From a virus: 64,000 nt of DNA. Position numbers and translations under genes: made by a program. Below are positions 1 to 7,746 of this stretch, in pieces; within the stretch, counting starts at the first letter, position 1, and each line of letters opens with the position of its first letter. The stretch is taken from the IMG/VR virus record IMGVR_UViG_3300042292_000800, positions 1-64,000 of that record; one strand, written 5' to 3'. The notes below the pieces were generated by a model. The model saw only the letters and a program-made list of their open reading frames with translations, searched no databases and was not told the DNA's origin.

Positions 1-1
1 G

Positions 2-256
2 TTGTCACCTCAACAACGAAGGCAAGTGAGGTTACAGTACATTGCAGAACAAGACAATAAATGCATGTACTGCGGAGAGAGTCTGGATGAACCAGCTCCA
101 GAAAAAATAACGAGTAAACCAATTATTTGGAAACTGTTTCCTCCTAACTTTTTACAATACCCAATTCATCTTCAGCATTGTCACAAAACAGGTATGACTG
201 AAGGTGCTGTACATAATTACTGTAATGCAGTACTATGGCAATACGAAGGAAGATAA
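2..256 (+). CDS. HNH/endonuclease VII-like nuclease, 5'-truncated by window edge
   Basis: The reading frame is open to the left edge, so this is probably the C-terminal part of a longer gene; the first in-window start would be a TTG. An N-terminal CMYCG pair and a C-terminal HCHKTG...HNYCN block resemble the zinc-binding core of endonuclease VII/HNH proteins, in which two CxxC pairs hold zinc and the H(C/D)H motif is catalytic. Such proteins cut branched DNA or act as free-standing nucleases in phages. Only about 84 residues are visible, so the exact family is uncertain. The stop lies 15 bases before the next start, consistent with one + strand operon. Confidence 0.55.
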   Translation: MSPQQRRQVRLQYIAEQDNKCMYCGESLDEPAPEKITSKPIIWKLFPPNFLQYPIHLQHCHKTGMTEGAVHNYCNAVLWQYEGR

Positions 257-271
257 TCTAACAAAAACACA

Positions 272-460
272 ATGGCAAAAAGTAAAAAAGCAGAAAGCAG
301 TGAATCAGAGTACAACATTGGTGATATGATTACGCATGCCAAGTTTGGCAAAGGCGAGGTAATCAATGTAATACCTGGAGAAGCAATCAAAGTAAAATTT
401 GGCAAACAAGAAAAGATATTATTACTAAAATATAATAGTACAACTTTAACTAAAGACTAA
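272..460 (+). CDS. Small Tudor-like protein resembling the UvrD C-terminal domain
   Basis: This is a 62-residue protein. After a Lys/Ser-rich start, its core (GDMITHAKFGKGEV... then VKFG...ILLLKY) follows the pattern of the Tudor-like domain at the C-terminus of UvrD/PcrA helicases (GD.V.H.KFG.G.V ... F...G.K.L), which binds RNA polymerase or nucleic acid. Here the domain stands alone. A role in contacting host RNA polymerase or DNA is an inference from the family. It sits 1 base upstream of the next gene. Confidence 0.55.
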   Translation: MAKSKKAESSESEYNIGDMITHAKFGKGEVINVIPGEAIKVKFGKQEKILLLKYNSTTLTKD

Positions 461-461
461 T

Positions 462-971
462 ATGGAATGTACTGGATGTAGTAAAGGAATAAGCATGTGT
501 CATAACAGACCATGCTTTGGTTCCCCAGAAGAATTTGACAAAATTATTGATGCAGGATTTGCAGACAAACTACGTATTGATTATTGGACAGGTGCACCAC
601 CAGAAACGAGAATTAAACTTGAAGATACTATTGGCGATGGTCCTTTTGTAGATTTACAAAAGATGCTGTATGATTATCAGCAAAAAAATCCTAATCCTCA
701 TGAAGAAGATGTAGAGATGTTGTCCGGTGGTACTGATAATGATAATAATTATCATGCACCATGGATGCCAACAGGAACTTGCAAACTTCTTACTGAAGAT
801 GAGAAATGCATGCTACATGATTCAGGATTAAAACCTCATCAAGGTGCTAATTCATGTTGCAATAAAGAAATCAATGCTGCAGAAGACAATTTGTATTATG
901 CAAACTTATGGGCAACACCAAAAGGTAAAGAAGTGATCGAAAAGTTTAAAAAAACTGTAAACATATCATAA
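462..971 (+). CDS. Cys-rich, YkgJ-like metal-binding protein
   Basis: This 169-residue protein has two cysteine clusters. The N-terminal one (CTGCSKGISMCHNRPC) and the C-terminal one (GTCKLL...KCMLHDSGL..., then CC) recall the YkgJ/UPF0153 family of putative zinc- or iron-sulfur-binding proteins, whose second half usually reads G.C.(F/L)L...C.I.......C. The middle is acidic and probably flexible. The biochemical role of the family is unknown. Its stop is followed after 1 base by the next start. Confidence 0.45.
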   Translation: MECTGCSKGISMCHNRPCFGSPEEFDKIIDAGFADKLRIDYWTGAPPETRIKLEDTIGDGPFVDLQKMLYDYQQKNPNPHEEDVEMLSGGTDNDNNYHAPWMPTGTCKLLTEDEKCMLHDSGLKPHQGANSCCNKEINAAEDNLYYANLWATPKGKEVIEKFKKTVNIS

Positions 972-972
972 T

Positions 973-1119
973 ATGGATTCATTTGAAATTTGGTGGAAAC
1001 AAAACGAACCATTGTATCGTATTGTAGGTGTTAAAAAAGAAATTGCAAAAGCAATTTGGATTGATGCTACTAATTCTGTTAGCAAAAATATTTTACAAAT
1101 AATAGAAGAACATTCGTAA
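973..1119 (+). CDS. Hypothetical 48-aa protein
   Basis: This short frame runs from ATG 973 to TAA 1117-1119, starting 1 base after the preceding stop. Its last A is the first base of the next ATG (TAATG). Filling the gap exactly, with stop-start coupling on the right, argues that it is translated. The protein starts MDSFEIWWKQ and has no recognisable domain. Confidence 0.6.
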   Translation: MDSFEIWWKQNEPLYRIVGVKKEIAKAIWIDATNSVSKNILQIIEEHS

Positions 1120-1679
1120 TGAAAGAAGAATCAGTATATTTCGAATATGAGGAGTTACCTACGATACCACAAGACGTAACACCTACAGATACACATCTTG
1201 ACAAACAATTAGAATACATTAAAGAAAAAGGCATTCTTGTAGAAGAAGATCAGTTACATAGAATGGTAAATAACAAAATTTACACCAAAGCACAACAAGA
1301 AGCTGAAGAAGAAACATTTTATTTTGTTGATACCAGTTATAATGATGGATTTGTTGTAAATGAGTCAACTGTTTCTTGGCGTTCTAAAGACTTAATTATT
1401 AAAGGTAAGACCAAAGCGACCATGGTTGTAAATAAGTTAAACCTGTATCGCGACATGTTGTTAAGAGCTTACGAGCTTGGTTACGATCCTAATAAAATAA
1501 ATAACGAAAACGGTGTATACGGTATTCGTTATGATTTTGACACGGATCCAAGAGGATTTCTTTATGCAACAAGTCATCACAAATTGCAAGTATTTGTATT
1601 TGGTATATTTTTTACCAATAAAGACAGTTGTAATCGACTTCTTGATGAATTTGGAGAAAGAATAAAATTGTATTATTAA
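1119..1679 (+). CDS. Hypothetical protein, 186 aa
   Basis: I do not recognise this protein. It is mixed alpha/beta in appearance, with an acidic N-terminal third (about residues 1-65, rich in Glu) and a more aromatic C-terminal half (VYGIRYDFDTDPRGF, then FVFGIFF). It is translationally coupled to the 48-aa gene by a TAATG overlap and is the last gene before the tRNA-like intergenic region. Confidence 0.6.
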   Translation: MKEESVYFEYEELPTIPQDVTPTDTHLDKQLEYIKEKGILVEEDQLHRMVNNKIYTKAQQEAEEETFYFVDTSYNDGFVVNESTVSWRSKDLIIKGKTKATMVVNKLNLYRDMLLRAYELGYDPNKINNENGVYGIRYDFDTDPRGFLYATSHHKLQVFVFGIFFTNKDSCNRLLDEFGERIKLYY

Positions 1680-1689
1680 TTCAAAAAAA

Positions 1690-1844
1690 CAGTGTTTTAG
1701 TAGTTTAAGAGGTAAAACAACATTCTATCATTGCCACAGATCAAGTGAGACGCAGAAGTATGAGTATTCAGAAAATGACAATCAGCGACAGAGAGCACGA
1801 TTTACATGTATAGATATCAGGTTCAATTCCTGATCTAAACACTG
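1690..1844 (+). ncRNA. tRNA-like structure with a large insert replacing the anticodon arm
   Basis: The gap between genes holds several tRNA hallmarks. A long closing stem pairs CAGTGTTTTAG (1690-1700) with CTAAACACTG (1835-1844) with one bulged T. A D-arm-like hairpin pairs GTTT (1703-1706) with AAAC (1715-1718) around an AAGAGGTA loop carrying the usual GG. A perfect T-arm reads TCAGG, TTCAATT, CCTGA (1817-1833). ACAT (1720-1723) can pair with ATGT (1806-1809) as the base of an anticodon stem, but about 80 bases lie where a 7-base anticodon loop is expected, so there may be an intron or a non-tRNA function. No CCA is encoded, and the acceptor stem is longer than 7 bp. A degenerate tRNA or regulatory tRNA mimic is also possible. 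Confidence 0.4.
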
Positions 1845-1899
1845 TTTTATATCACAAAGGGAAATATCACCCATATGTTGGACACTTTAAAAATAATTT

Positions 1900-2262
1900 A
1901 TGATTAAATACTCAACAAGATTAGTAATTGTACTTAAAAATGTTGTCATCAAGATTCCTGTAAGCAGAAAAGGATATTTGCAAGGAGTCAATGAAAAATA
2001 CATTTGGGATAAGTATAAAAATGTTACATCGTTAGCAGAGTTAAAATGGATGCGCTTTGGTATTGTATGTCAAAAAAGATATGATACAGAATTATTAACA
2101 ATTCCTAATATAGTTGTAAGACGTATTAAAGCAAAAGTTCCTGAATTTAATTTTGCTGACTGTGATTTACATAACTCTGAAAACTGGGGAATTGAAGGTA
2201 AAAATTACATCTTACTTGATTACGGTGTTAATGAATACATAGCAAGCTTGTACAAATATTAA
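1900..2262 (+). CDS. Miniature protein-kinase-like fold protein, 120 aa
   Basis: In 120 residues the order of kinase landmarks can be followed. A beta-strand lysine (VVIKIP, K18) is followed by a glutamate in a helix (VNEKYIW, E32), a catalytic-loop-like DLHNSENWG (D89-G97) and LLDYG (D107-G109) in place of DFG. Phosphotransferases with DLHxxN...DYG are common in kinase and aminoglycoside phosphotransferase families. Here the spacing between D89 and N95 is one residue longer than usual and the lobes are far shorter than the normal 250 or more residues. It may be a degenerate ATP-binding protein or pseudokinase. The start follows the tRNA-like region. Confidence 0.45.
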   Translation: MIKYSTRLVIVLKNVVIKIPVSRKGYLQGVNEKYIWDKYKNVTSLAELKWMRFGIVCQKRYDTELLTIPNIVVRRIKAKVPEFNFADCDLHNSENWGIEGKNYILLDYGVNEYIASLYKY

Positions 2263-2272
2263 AAGAAAAAAG

Positions 2273-2512
2273 ATGACTAAAGAAGAAGAAATCAAGTCTA
2301 TAGAGTTTAGACTTAAAGCAATTTTCTCACAAGATGTAATAAAAGCAATTCATGTTATTGAGTCAAGAGAGTTATTTAGTAAATGGAAAGTTTTAACAGA
2401 GTACGTTTCTGATAAAACACCAGTACTTCAATACACACCAGATTTTATTGAACCAATTTTAGAAACAAAACCATTATGCAACAGCATTATTCGTATACAG
2501 AACATGAATTAG
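2273..2512 (+). CDS. Hypothetical protein, 79 aa
   Basis: I do not recognise this protein. It is mostly helical in appearance with a charged N-terminus (MTKEEEIKS). It starts 10 bases after the kinase-like gene and ends 37 bases before the phosphoesterase. Confidence 0.5.
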   Translation: MTKEEEIKSIEFRLKAIFSQDVIKAIHVIESRELFSKWKVLTEYVSDKTPVLQYTPDFIEPILETKPLCNSIIRIQNMN

Positions 2513-2549
2513 GAGACCCTCCTAAAGTTAATTTAAAAAAAGATAATAT

Positions 2550-3029
2550 ATGTCAGCATTTGTATTTAGTGATCCGCATTTTCATCATGAAAATATGGCA
2601 AAAAGGCGTGGTTTTTCTTGTGCAGAAGAAATGAATGAGCACATTGTAAAGAACTGGAATAACACCGTATCAAAAAGAGATGCAGTGTATTTGTTAGGTG
2701 ACATTACAATGGAAAAGAATAACTACGCTATTCTTAGTAGACTAAACGGGGTCATAAACGTAGTTCTGGGAAACCATGATGAACGTCAGCATACAAAGTA
2801 TATGGCGCATTATGTTAACTCAGTAGCTGGAATGATAGATTATAAGAACACTTATATTCTTACTCATTGTCCAATACATCCTTCTCAACTTGAATTCAGA
2901 TATTCTTATAATATTCACGGTCATGTACACTATAATAGTTTAGATGATCCGCGATATATAAACGTGTGTGCTGAAGTTATAGACTACAAACCAATATTGA
3001 TAACAGAATGCGTAAAAGAATTCCGTTAA
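2550..3029 (+). CDS. Calcineurin-like metallophosphoesterase
   Basis: All metal-binding blocks of the calcineurin-like phosphoesterase superfamily are visible in order: SDPHFHHEN (D8, H10), LLGDIT, VVLGNHDE, LTHCPIH and IHGHVH. At 159 residues it is the short, single-domain type common in phages and bacteria, which hydrolyses phosphomono- or diesters with two divalent metals. The substrate cannot be read from the sequence. It overlaps the next gene by 22 bases. A second phosphatase of the protein-phosphatase type lies at 24608-25336. Confidence 0.85.
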   Translation: MSAFVFSDPHFHHENMAKRRGFSCAEEMNEHIVKNWNNTVSKRDAVYLLGDITMEKNNYAILSRLNGVINVVLGNHDERQHTKYMAHYVNSVAGMIDYKNTYILTHCPIHPSQLEFRYSYNIHGHVHYNSLDDPRYINVCAEVIDYKPILITECVKEFR

Positions 3030-3265
3030 GAAGAAGAACCAGAAAAGAAAAATCAGTTGTCCAAAAGTACTTTGAACATGCATTGCGTGCTGATGTAACA
3101 TTTGGATTATTAAAACCTGAAAAGAAACTGGTTGAATACACTAAAGAATATGGCAAAATCCTCATCAAAGAAAATGATGTAGAAGATGTGAAAAAACATC
3201 TAACACCTGAGTTTTTTAATTCGAAAATTGAAATTAAAAATTTTATTAGTTATGAACTACGCTGA
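3008..3265 (+). CDS. Hypothetical basic protein, 85 aa
   Basis: The N-terminus is strongly basic (RKRIPLRRRTRKEKS), suggesting nucleic-acid binding, and the rest is a mix of Lys and Glu. No domain is recognised. It overlaps both neighbours (22 bases on the left, 14 on the right), a normal arrangement in this block, although such overlaps leave the start uncertain. Confidence 0.5.
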   Translation: MRKRIPLRRRTRKEKSVVQKYFEHALRADVTFGLLKPEKKLVEYTKEYGKILIKENDVEDVKKHLTPEFFNSKIEIKNFISYELR

Positions 3266-3818
3266 ACACGTTAAAGAATTTAAAATTGCAAATGTGCAAA
3301 TGATGCAATATTTGCTAAGCAAACAAGGAGGACTTCAACCTATGATAGTAGTTCTTGTCAAAGAAAGCAATGATGAAATGAATATTATTGCAATACCTGT
3401 CCCAGGTGAATTTTTAGATAATGACAATACAAAAGATGCATTAGCAGCAGCTATTCCGTCATTATTGGCAATGTTGACAAAACAAGGAAAGGAACCAGTG
3501 TGTTTTTCTTTTTCTTCAGAAGCATGGTTACGTAAGTCACCAGAAGGTGTAACAGAAGTTCCAGATAACTGGAAAGATTTACCTAAAACAGAATGTATGA
3601 TTTCTACATATGAATCTGCAGATGAATCAGATATGGAAGTATTTGAAATCATTAGAGAAGGTAAGATGGCAAATGAAAATGGCGACTTAATTGATGCAAT
3701 TGTATTAAGACCATATTCTATTAGTGAAAATGGTGAAAAACCAAAAGCATTAAAAGGTAGATTCCACGGAGCATTTCAGGAAATGTATAAAATGAGACAA
3801 GATGAAAAAGCAAATTAG
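3252..3818 (+). CDS. Hypothetical protein, 188 aa
   Basis: The ATG at 3252 (MNYAEHVKEF) is preferred over the TTG at 3228 because it avoids a longer overlap with the basic gene and follows an AT-rich leader. Predicted alpha/beta with an acidic patch (ESADESDMEVFEII). I do not recognise the family. It overlaps the next gene by 17 bases. Confidence 0.55.
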   Translation: MNYAEHVKEFKIANVQMMQYLLSKQGGLQPMIVVLVKESNDEMNIIAIPVPGEFLDNDNTKDALAAAIPSLLAMLTKQGKEPVCFSFSSEAWLRKSPEGVTEVPDNWKDLPKTECMISTYESADESDMEVFEIIREGKMANENGDLIDAIVLRPYSISENGEKPKALKGRFHGAFQEMYKMRQDEKAN

Positions 3819-4086
3819 TTTTGACGATCAAGTACATATGATCATTATTCATGCTGGTAATTATCTTAGAGATGATGGTAACGAAGATGAATATGTAGAA
3901 GGAAATTATCCTTTTGAACTTCTTTTGTCTGGTGATATGGAAATTGCAACCGGTGATGAAGTTTCAGATCAAGACATTACTATAAAATGGATTGATAGAA
4001 AGCCATTTAGAAATACAATTGAACAAGAAACAATTGAGAAAAAAATCATTAAAAAGTTTAAAAATAAATTTTTAAAAGATGAATAA
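3802..4086 (+). CDS. Hypothetical acidic protein, 94 aa
   Basis: A small protein starting MKKQISFDDQ, with an acidic middle (DDGNEDEYVEGN) and a Lys-rich C-terminus. No family recognised. It overlaps both neighbours by a few bases, consistent with coupled translation in a tightly packed operon. Confidence 0.5.
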   Translation: MKKQISFDDQVHMIIIHAGNYLRDDGNEDEYVEGNYPFELLLSGDMEIATGDEVSDQDITIKWIDRKPFRNTIEQETIEKKIIKKFKNKFLKDE

Positions 4087-4369
4087 AGAAATTGTAAACG
4101 TAGATTTTGACTTTACTGAACCATACACAGATGGTCAAGGAAGAGAGTTAGAAGCAAAAATCAGATTAAGTGTTGATGTAAGAAGCAAAACTTTTAATAT
4201 CATGCCAAGTGCTATGAAAAAAGATTTTGTGTTTATGAATACTTCACAAGCAAATTGGCAATTATGGATTGCAACAGCAAAAGCAATTCAATCAGCAACT
4301 GAGTTTGCTGTACAGTACATTGAAGAAAACACACCAGCAGTACCGGAAACAGATGGAACAGTACAATAA
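4079..4369 (+). CDS. Hypothetical protein, 96 aa
   Basis: A small acidic protein beginning MNKEIVNVDFDF with alternating hydrophobic residues suggesting beta strands, then a helix (ATAKAIQSATEFAVQYI). No family recognised. It starts inside the last codons of the previous gene. Confidence 0.5.
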   Translation: MNKEIVNVDFDFTEPYTDGQGRELEAKIRLSVDVRSKTFNIMPSAMKKDFVFMNTSQANWQLWIATAKAIQSATEFAVQYIEENTPAVPETDGTVQ

Positions 4370-4841
4370 AGTATTAATAGGACACGTAGGAGTTGACTCA
4401 GGTCAGCTTCTACTTTGTGATCCTTGTTACATTGAATCAGAATGGGAACAAGAAGATTTCACAGACGTTAGAGTTTATCAGCATAAAACAACTGGTGATA
4501 AACTGCAGTATATGGTCGATTTTCCAAACTATGGAACAGTAATTCCAAAGTATGGTAAAACTATGAACGAGTTAAATGAAACTGGTGAATGGAATCAAAT
4601 TGAAGATTTGACAACAGAACATAATTTTAGTTACAATGCTTGTAGTAAAGCAACATTGTCTAAAAAAGGTGCTGGACAGTTAAAATATCAAATGGGACAC
4701 GACGGTGTTGGCGTTGCATTTAGTACAGCATTCGGTGATGGTTTTTATCCAGTTTTTCAGAACTTTGATGAAGAAGGTAATCTTATGTCTGTAGAAGTAG
4801 TGTTTCAATTTCCAGAAGACGATGAAGATGAGGAAGCATAG
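4353..4841 (+). CDS. DUF4241-like protein, 162 aa
   Basis: The start at ATG 4353 is chosen over an upstream in-frame start at 4269 because the latter would overlap the previous gene by 100 bases. The N-terminal block VGVDSGQLLLCDPCYI and the later FSTAFGDGFYPVFQ resemble the DUF4241 pattern (a beta-rich domain with D-S-G-Q...C-D-P followed by a GDG.Y.V strand), common in phages and bacterial accessory islands. The tail is acidic (EDDEDEE). Function is unknown. Confidence 0.5.
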   Translation: MEQYNKVLIGHVGVDSGQLLLCDPCYIESEWEQEDFTDVRVYQHKTTGDKLQYMVDFPNYGTVIPKYGKTMNELNETGEWNQIEDLTTEHNFSYNACSKATLSKKGAGQLKYQMGHDGVGVAFSTAFGDGFYPVFQNFDEEGNLMSVEVVFQFPEDDEDEEA

Positions 4842-5019
4842 TCAAGAATTAGTAGGCAAACGTGTACAGTTAATTTACATGAATGACAAACAGTCACCGG
4901 CACCTGGTACAAAAGGAACCGTAAGATTAGTAGATGATCAAGGAACAATTCATGTTGAATGGGACAGTGGTTCACATCTTGGTTTAATACCAGATGAAGA
5001 TAAATACAAAATACTTTAA
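4822..5019 (+). CDS. DUF4314-like small protein
   Basis: The core (GKRVQLIYMND, then APGTKGTVRLVDDQGTIHV and W..GS.LGLIP) matches what I know of DUF4314, a small beta-barrel-like domain found in phages and mobile elements; its function is unknown. ATG 4822 or ATG 4828 could both serve as start, and both overlap the previous gene. Confidence 0.6.
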   Translation: MKMRKHSQELVGKRVQLIYMNDKQSPAPGTKGTVRLVDDQGTIHVEWDSGSHLGLIPDEDKYKIL

Positions 5020-5020
5020 T

Positions 5021-5200
5021 ATGAAAGTAACTAAAAAATTAGTAGTACTTGATCATGGTGAAAAAACTGTTACAGTTTATCCTTATGATGAAAATGTATG
5101 GGAATCTCCAGAAGATTTTACAGACGAAGATGGCAATTATGTTTTAGATAGTAATTGCGAATGGATGGTTGTTGACGACCTTAACATAAAAATACTTTAA
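5021..5200 (+). CDS. Hypothetical protein, 59 aa
   Basis: The ATG at 5021, right after the preceding TAA with the sequence TAATATG, is favoured over an ATG at 4994 that lies inside the DUF4314-like gene. The product is small, acidic and apparently beta-rich (MKVTKKLVVLDHGEKTVTVY). No family recognised. Confidence 0.5.
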   Translation: MKVTKKLVVLDHGEKTVTVYPYDENVWESPEDFTDEDGNYVLDSNCEWMVVDDLNIKIL

Positions 5201-5202
5201 TT

Positions 5203-5604
5203 ATGTCACATCCTTTGCATCACAGTATTAGTAGTAAAAAGAAGTGGGGTGGTCACGTTGATGACTACCTCGCTATCCACAATTGGTTTGACGAAACAAA
5301 AATGCACTATCCGGACATGCGCCATAGAGCATTAAGACATCACGCAGAAGGTATATTCTGGTGTGAAGAAAAGTTTGGCACTTATATTATCAATTCTGAT
5401 AGTAAAATGGTTCCTGTAAGAGCAATTGCAGAGCAGCATGTAATGGAAGATATAGGATTTATTCCTACTATCAAAGATTACCTTGACAACATGACACAAC
5501 AAAACTGGATGTATAAGCCAGGTGAAGGTCGTAAAGTATTGAAAGAAATACAAGAAGAAAAATCAGATTACGTATTTAGTAAAAATAAAATTGTAAAATC
5601 ATGA
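5203..5604 (+). CDS. DUF6915-like protein, 133 aa
   Basis: The N-terminal half carries a histidine-rich signature (MSHPLHHSISSKKKWGG; IHNWFDETKMHYPDMRHRA; RHHAEGIFWCEEKFG) and the second half VPVRAIAEQHVMEDIGFIPT. I recall this pattern from the DUF6915 family seen in phages and bacteria; its biochemical function is not known. The several conserved His and Glu residues suggest metal binding, which is an inference. It ends in TGA overlapping the next ATG. Confidence 0.6.
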   Translation: MSHPLHHSISSKKKWGGHVDDYLAIHNWFDETKMHYPDMRHRALRHHAEGIFWCEEKFGTYIINSDSKMVPVRAIAEQHVMEDIGFIPTIKDYLDNMTQQNWMYKPGEGRKVLKEIQEEKSDYVFSKNKIVKS

Positions 5605-6284
5605 GTAAAGTAATTAGTATACAAGAAATTATTGATTGGTGTGACAAACAAACAGCTGAAGGTAAAGAAATCACTCTTTGCTGGGAAGGTGGAGGAGATT
5701 CAGGATGGGTTTACTTCGAAATTGATGGTACACAAGCTGAAGGTGAAGAAATTGAGGCACTTGTAGACATGATGTACAACGAACTTGATTATGGTTCTTG
5801 GGCAGGTGAATTTTCTGCAAATGGTACAGCAACATATGATCCTGCAACAAAGTGTTTTGAAGGTATTGACTATTATTCAGAAGATGATTGGACAAATACA
5901 ACTTTTGAAGAACCATTTGCATTTTATATTCCAGGTACTCATGGTTTTGACAGCATTGAGTATAATATTGAAGGTAACTATGAAGATGACTTTAGAATAG
6001 AAGTTACATTTAATATTATAAATGGTTTTATTACACCAGAACTACGTGAACTTGAAAGTGAAATGTCTGAAGCAATAAAAGAAAAGTTAACTGAAGAACT
6101 TAAAGACAAAGATGTGAACTATTTTGGTACACACAAGTTAGCAGAAAGACACGAGATGAATACTGAAAAAAGTAGTGTTATATTTCAATTTGACACTATT
6201 GAATATTCAGTTTATCAAACTGAAGAAAAAGGTATAACAATTGATTTAAAAGAACGATTAGAAAACGAAACAAATGACAAATAA
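5601..6284 (+). CDS. Hypothetical acidic protein, 227 aa
   Basis: The protein is very acidic and carries LCWEGGGDSGWVYFEIDG near the N-terminus. That GGGDSG block recurs in phage and bacterial DUF6878-type proteins, but I am not sure of the family. There is no transmembrane segment. It overlaps its neighbours by 4 and 11 bases. Confidence 0.5.
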   Translation: MSKVISIQEIIDWCDKQTAEGKEITLCWEGGGDSGWVYFEIDGTQAEGEEIEALVDMMYNELDYGSWAGEFSANGTATYDPATKCFEGIDYYSEDDWTNTTFEEPFAFYIPGTHGFDSIEYNIEGNYEDDFRIEVTFNIINGFITPELRELESEMSEAIKEKLTEELKDKDVNYFGTHKLAERHEMNTEKSSVIFQFDTIEYSVYQTEEKGITIDLKERLENETNDK

Positions 6285-6975
6285 ATTTGAAAATTACACT
6301 TTTACTGTTAGAAATGTAAGAGGTGTCGAGCTTAATGAAGCATTACGAGTATGGAAAACTGCATATTCTTCTTTTGACGAATTTCTCAAAAATGTGATTA
6401 TCTATGAATCACTTGAAGAATTTGGAGATTATGTTTCTACAGTGTGGTCTGACATTAAACCTCTTGAAATATCAGAGGCGTTTGAACAAAACAATACAGA
6501 AAAAAGAAGATTATATTTTGACACTATTGGTGTAGAAAAAATCTTTGAATCTGTAGAACCAGATTTATTGGACATGAAAGATGTTGTATTAAACAACAGA
6601 AGATGGGATGCTGATGGAAAAGAGTATCTTCAAACAGGTCTTGACAGGTACACACTTTACAAAATTGACGGATACAAACTTTTTGGCAGTACTATTAGCG
6701 AATGGCAACGTAAAAACAGTTCTGTTTATGCTGTTAAATGTACTTGTACATCTACCGGTAGAAATTATTGGTTGTATGTGCCACGTGAAGTTGGTGAAAA
6801 AGAATCTGCATTAGAAGCAATTGCTTGGACATGCAGAATTGGAATTACAAATCCAAAAGCTATTTACAGACAAGGTGATATCTTTGTTGTAGCTGCAAAT
6901 CATGACTCAAAAGTATGTGAACCATATCATTTAGATTATGCAACATACAGTTCATTAATCCAATCTCAAACATAA
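6274..6975 (+). CDS. Hypothetical protein, 233 aa, with a CTSTGR motif
   Basis: I do not recognise the N-terminal half. The C-terminal third (VKCTCTSTGRNYWLYVP followed by ALEAIAWTC) is reminiscent of the C-terminal block of DUF6745-type proteins (C(P/T)STGR.Y...VP...A..A.AWT). Role unknown. The stop TAA shares its last base with the next ATG. Confidence 0.5.
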   Translation: MTNKFENYTFTVRNVRGVELNEALRVWKTAYSSFDEFLKNVIIYESLEEFGDYVSTVWSDIKPLEISEAFEQNNTEKRRLYFDTIGVEKIFESVEPDLLDMKDVVLNNRRWDADGKEYLQTGLDRYTLYKIDGYKLFGSTISEWQRKNSSVYAVKCTCTSTGRNYWLYVPREVGEKESALEAIAWTCRIGITNPKAIYRQGDIFVVAANHDSKVCEPYHLDYATYSSLIQSQT

Positions 6976-7229
6976 TGGCAAAAGAATTAAAATCCAATCG
7001 AATTGTGTTAGCATCAGGTGATTTTGCTAATACTCATGCTGTTGTTTCTGACAAACAATTGCAGTATGAACACTTAGAAAACAGTGTTATTAAATTTAAT
7101 GTTACAAAAGACGCAACAATTACACACGAGGAACATGACATAATCAAACTTTCTCCAGATGTGTATTATAAATTCAACCAAGTTGAGTTTAATCCTTTTA
7201 ACAACACAGTATCATTTGTGTTTGATTAA
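6975..7229 (+). CDS. Hypothetical protein, 84 aa
   Basis: A small protein starting MAKELKSNRIV, with a His/Glu-rich centre (ITHEEHDIIKL) and a C-terminal strand (VSFVFD). No family recognised. It is the last gene of the first + strand unit and is followed immediately by a strong terminator. Confidence 0.5.
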   Translation: MAKELKSNRIVLASGDFANTHAVVSDKQLQYEHLENSVIKFNVTKDATITHEEHDIIKLSPDVYYKFNQVEFNPFNNTVSFVFD

Positions 7230-7236
7230 CAAGTAG

Positions 7237-7279
7237 TTACGAACCAGGACCTGAAAATCTTGGTTCGTAATATTTTTTT
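7237..7279 (+). terminator. Rho-independent terminator
   Basis: A perfect 10-bp stem (TTACGAACCA paired with TGGTTCGTAA) closes a 14-base loop and is followed by TATTTTTTTG. It separates the accessory block from the dUTPase block. Confidence 0.85.
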
Positions 7280-7302
7280 GTTTAATATTGTAAAAAAAAG
7301 AT

Positions 7303-7746
7303 ATGCAAGTTAAAATTAAAAAACTACACGAATTAGTAGAAATACCTACTTACGCTAAACCAGGAGATGCAGGAATGGATCTTACTGCAGTAAAAATTGA
7401 AAAAGATGCTTACGGTAATGCTGTAATCTATACAGGATTAGCTGTAGAAATTCCAGAAGGATACGTTGGATTAATATTTCCAAGAAGTAGCATCTCTAAA
7501 TATGACATGCATTTAAGAAACAGTGTTGGCGTTATCGATTCTGGATACAGAGGAGAAATCATGCTAAAGTTTAGTTTCTTAGAAGATGGTAACTTGTACC
7601 AAATGGGCGACAAGGTTGCTCAATTAATAATCTTACCTTACCCACAAATTACATTTGAAGAAGTTGATGAGTTGTCAGAAACTGAACGAGGTGATGGAGG
7701 GTTTGGTTCTACAACGGTAGGTCATGACGGTCCGACGAATTTGTAA
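7303..7746 (+). CDS. dut: dUTP diphosphatase (dUTPase)
   Basis: Hydrolyses dUTP to dUMP and diphosphate, lowering uracil incorporation and feeding dTMP synthesis. All five motifs of the trimeric dUTPase family are present: PGDAGMDL, PRSSISKY, GVIDSGYRGEI, GDKVAQLIILP and the C-terminal RGDGGFGSTTV that closes over the active site. At 147 residues it has the normal length. It starts 24 bases after the terminator tail, so it probably opens a new transcription unit. Together with the uracil-DNA glycosylase at 13039 it guards against uracil in DNA. Confidence 0.95.
   Translation: MQVKIKKLHELVEIPTYAKPGDAGMDLTAVKIEKDAYGNAVIYTGLAVEIPEGYVGLIFPRSSISKYDMHLRNSVGVIDSGYRGEIMLKFSFLEDGNLYQMGDKVAQLIILPYPQITFEEVDELSETERGDGGFGSTTVGHDGPTNL

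Noticed and set aside
2475-2630. A 52-codon + strand frame starting at ATG 2475 between the 79-aa gene and the phosphoesterase
   Set aside because: It overlaps the end of one gene and about 80 bases of the well-supported phosphoesterase in another frame, and its product has no recognisable feature.
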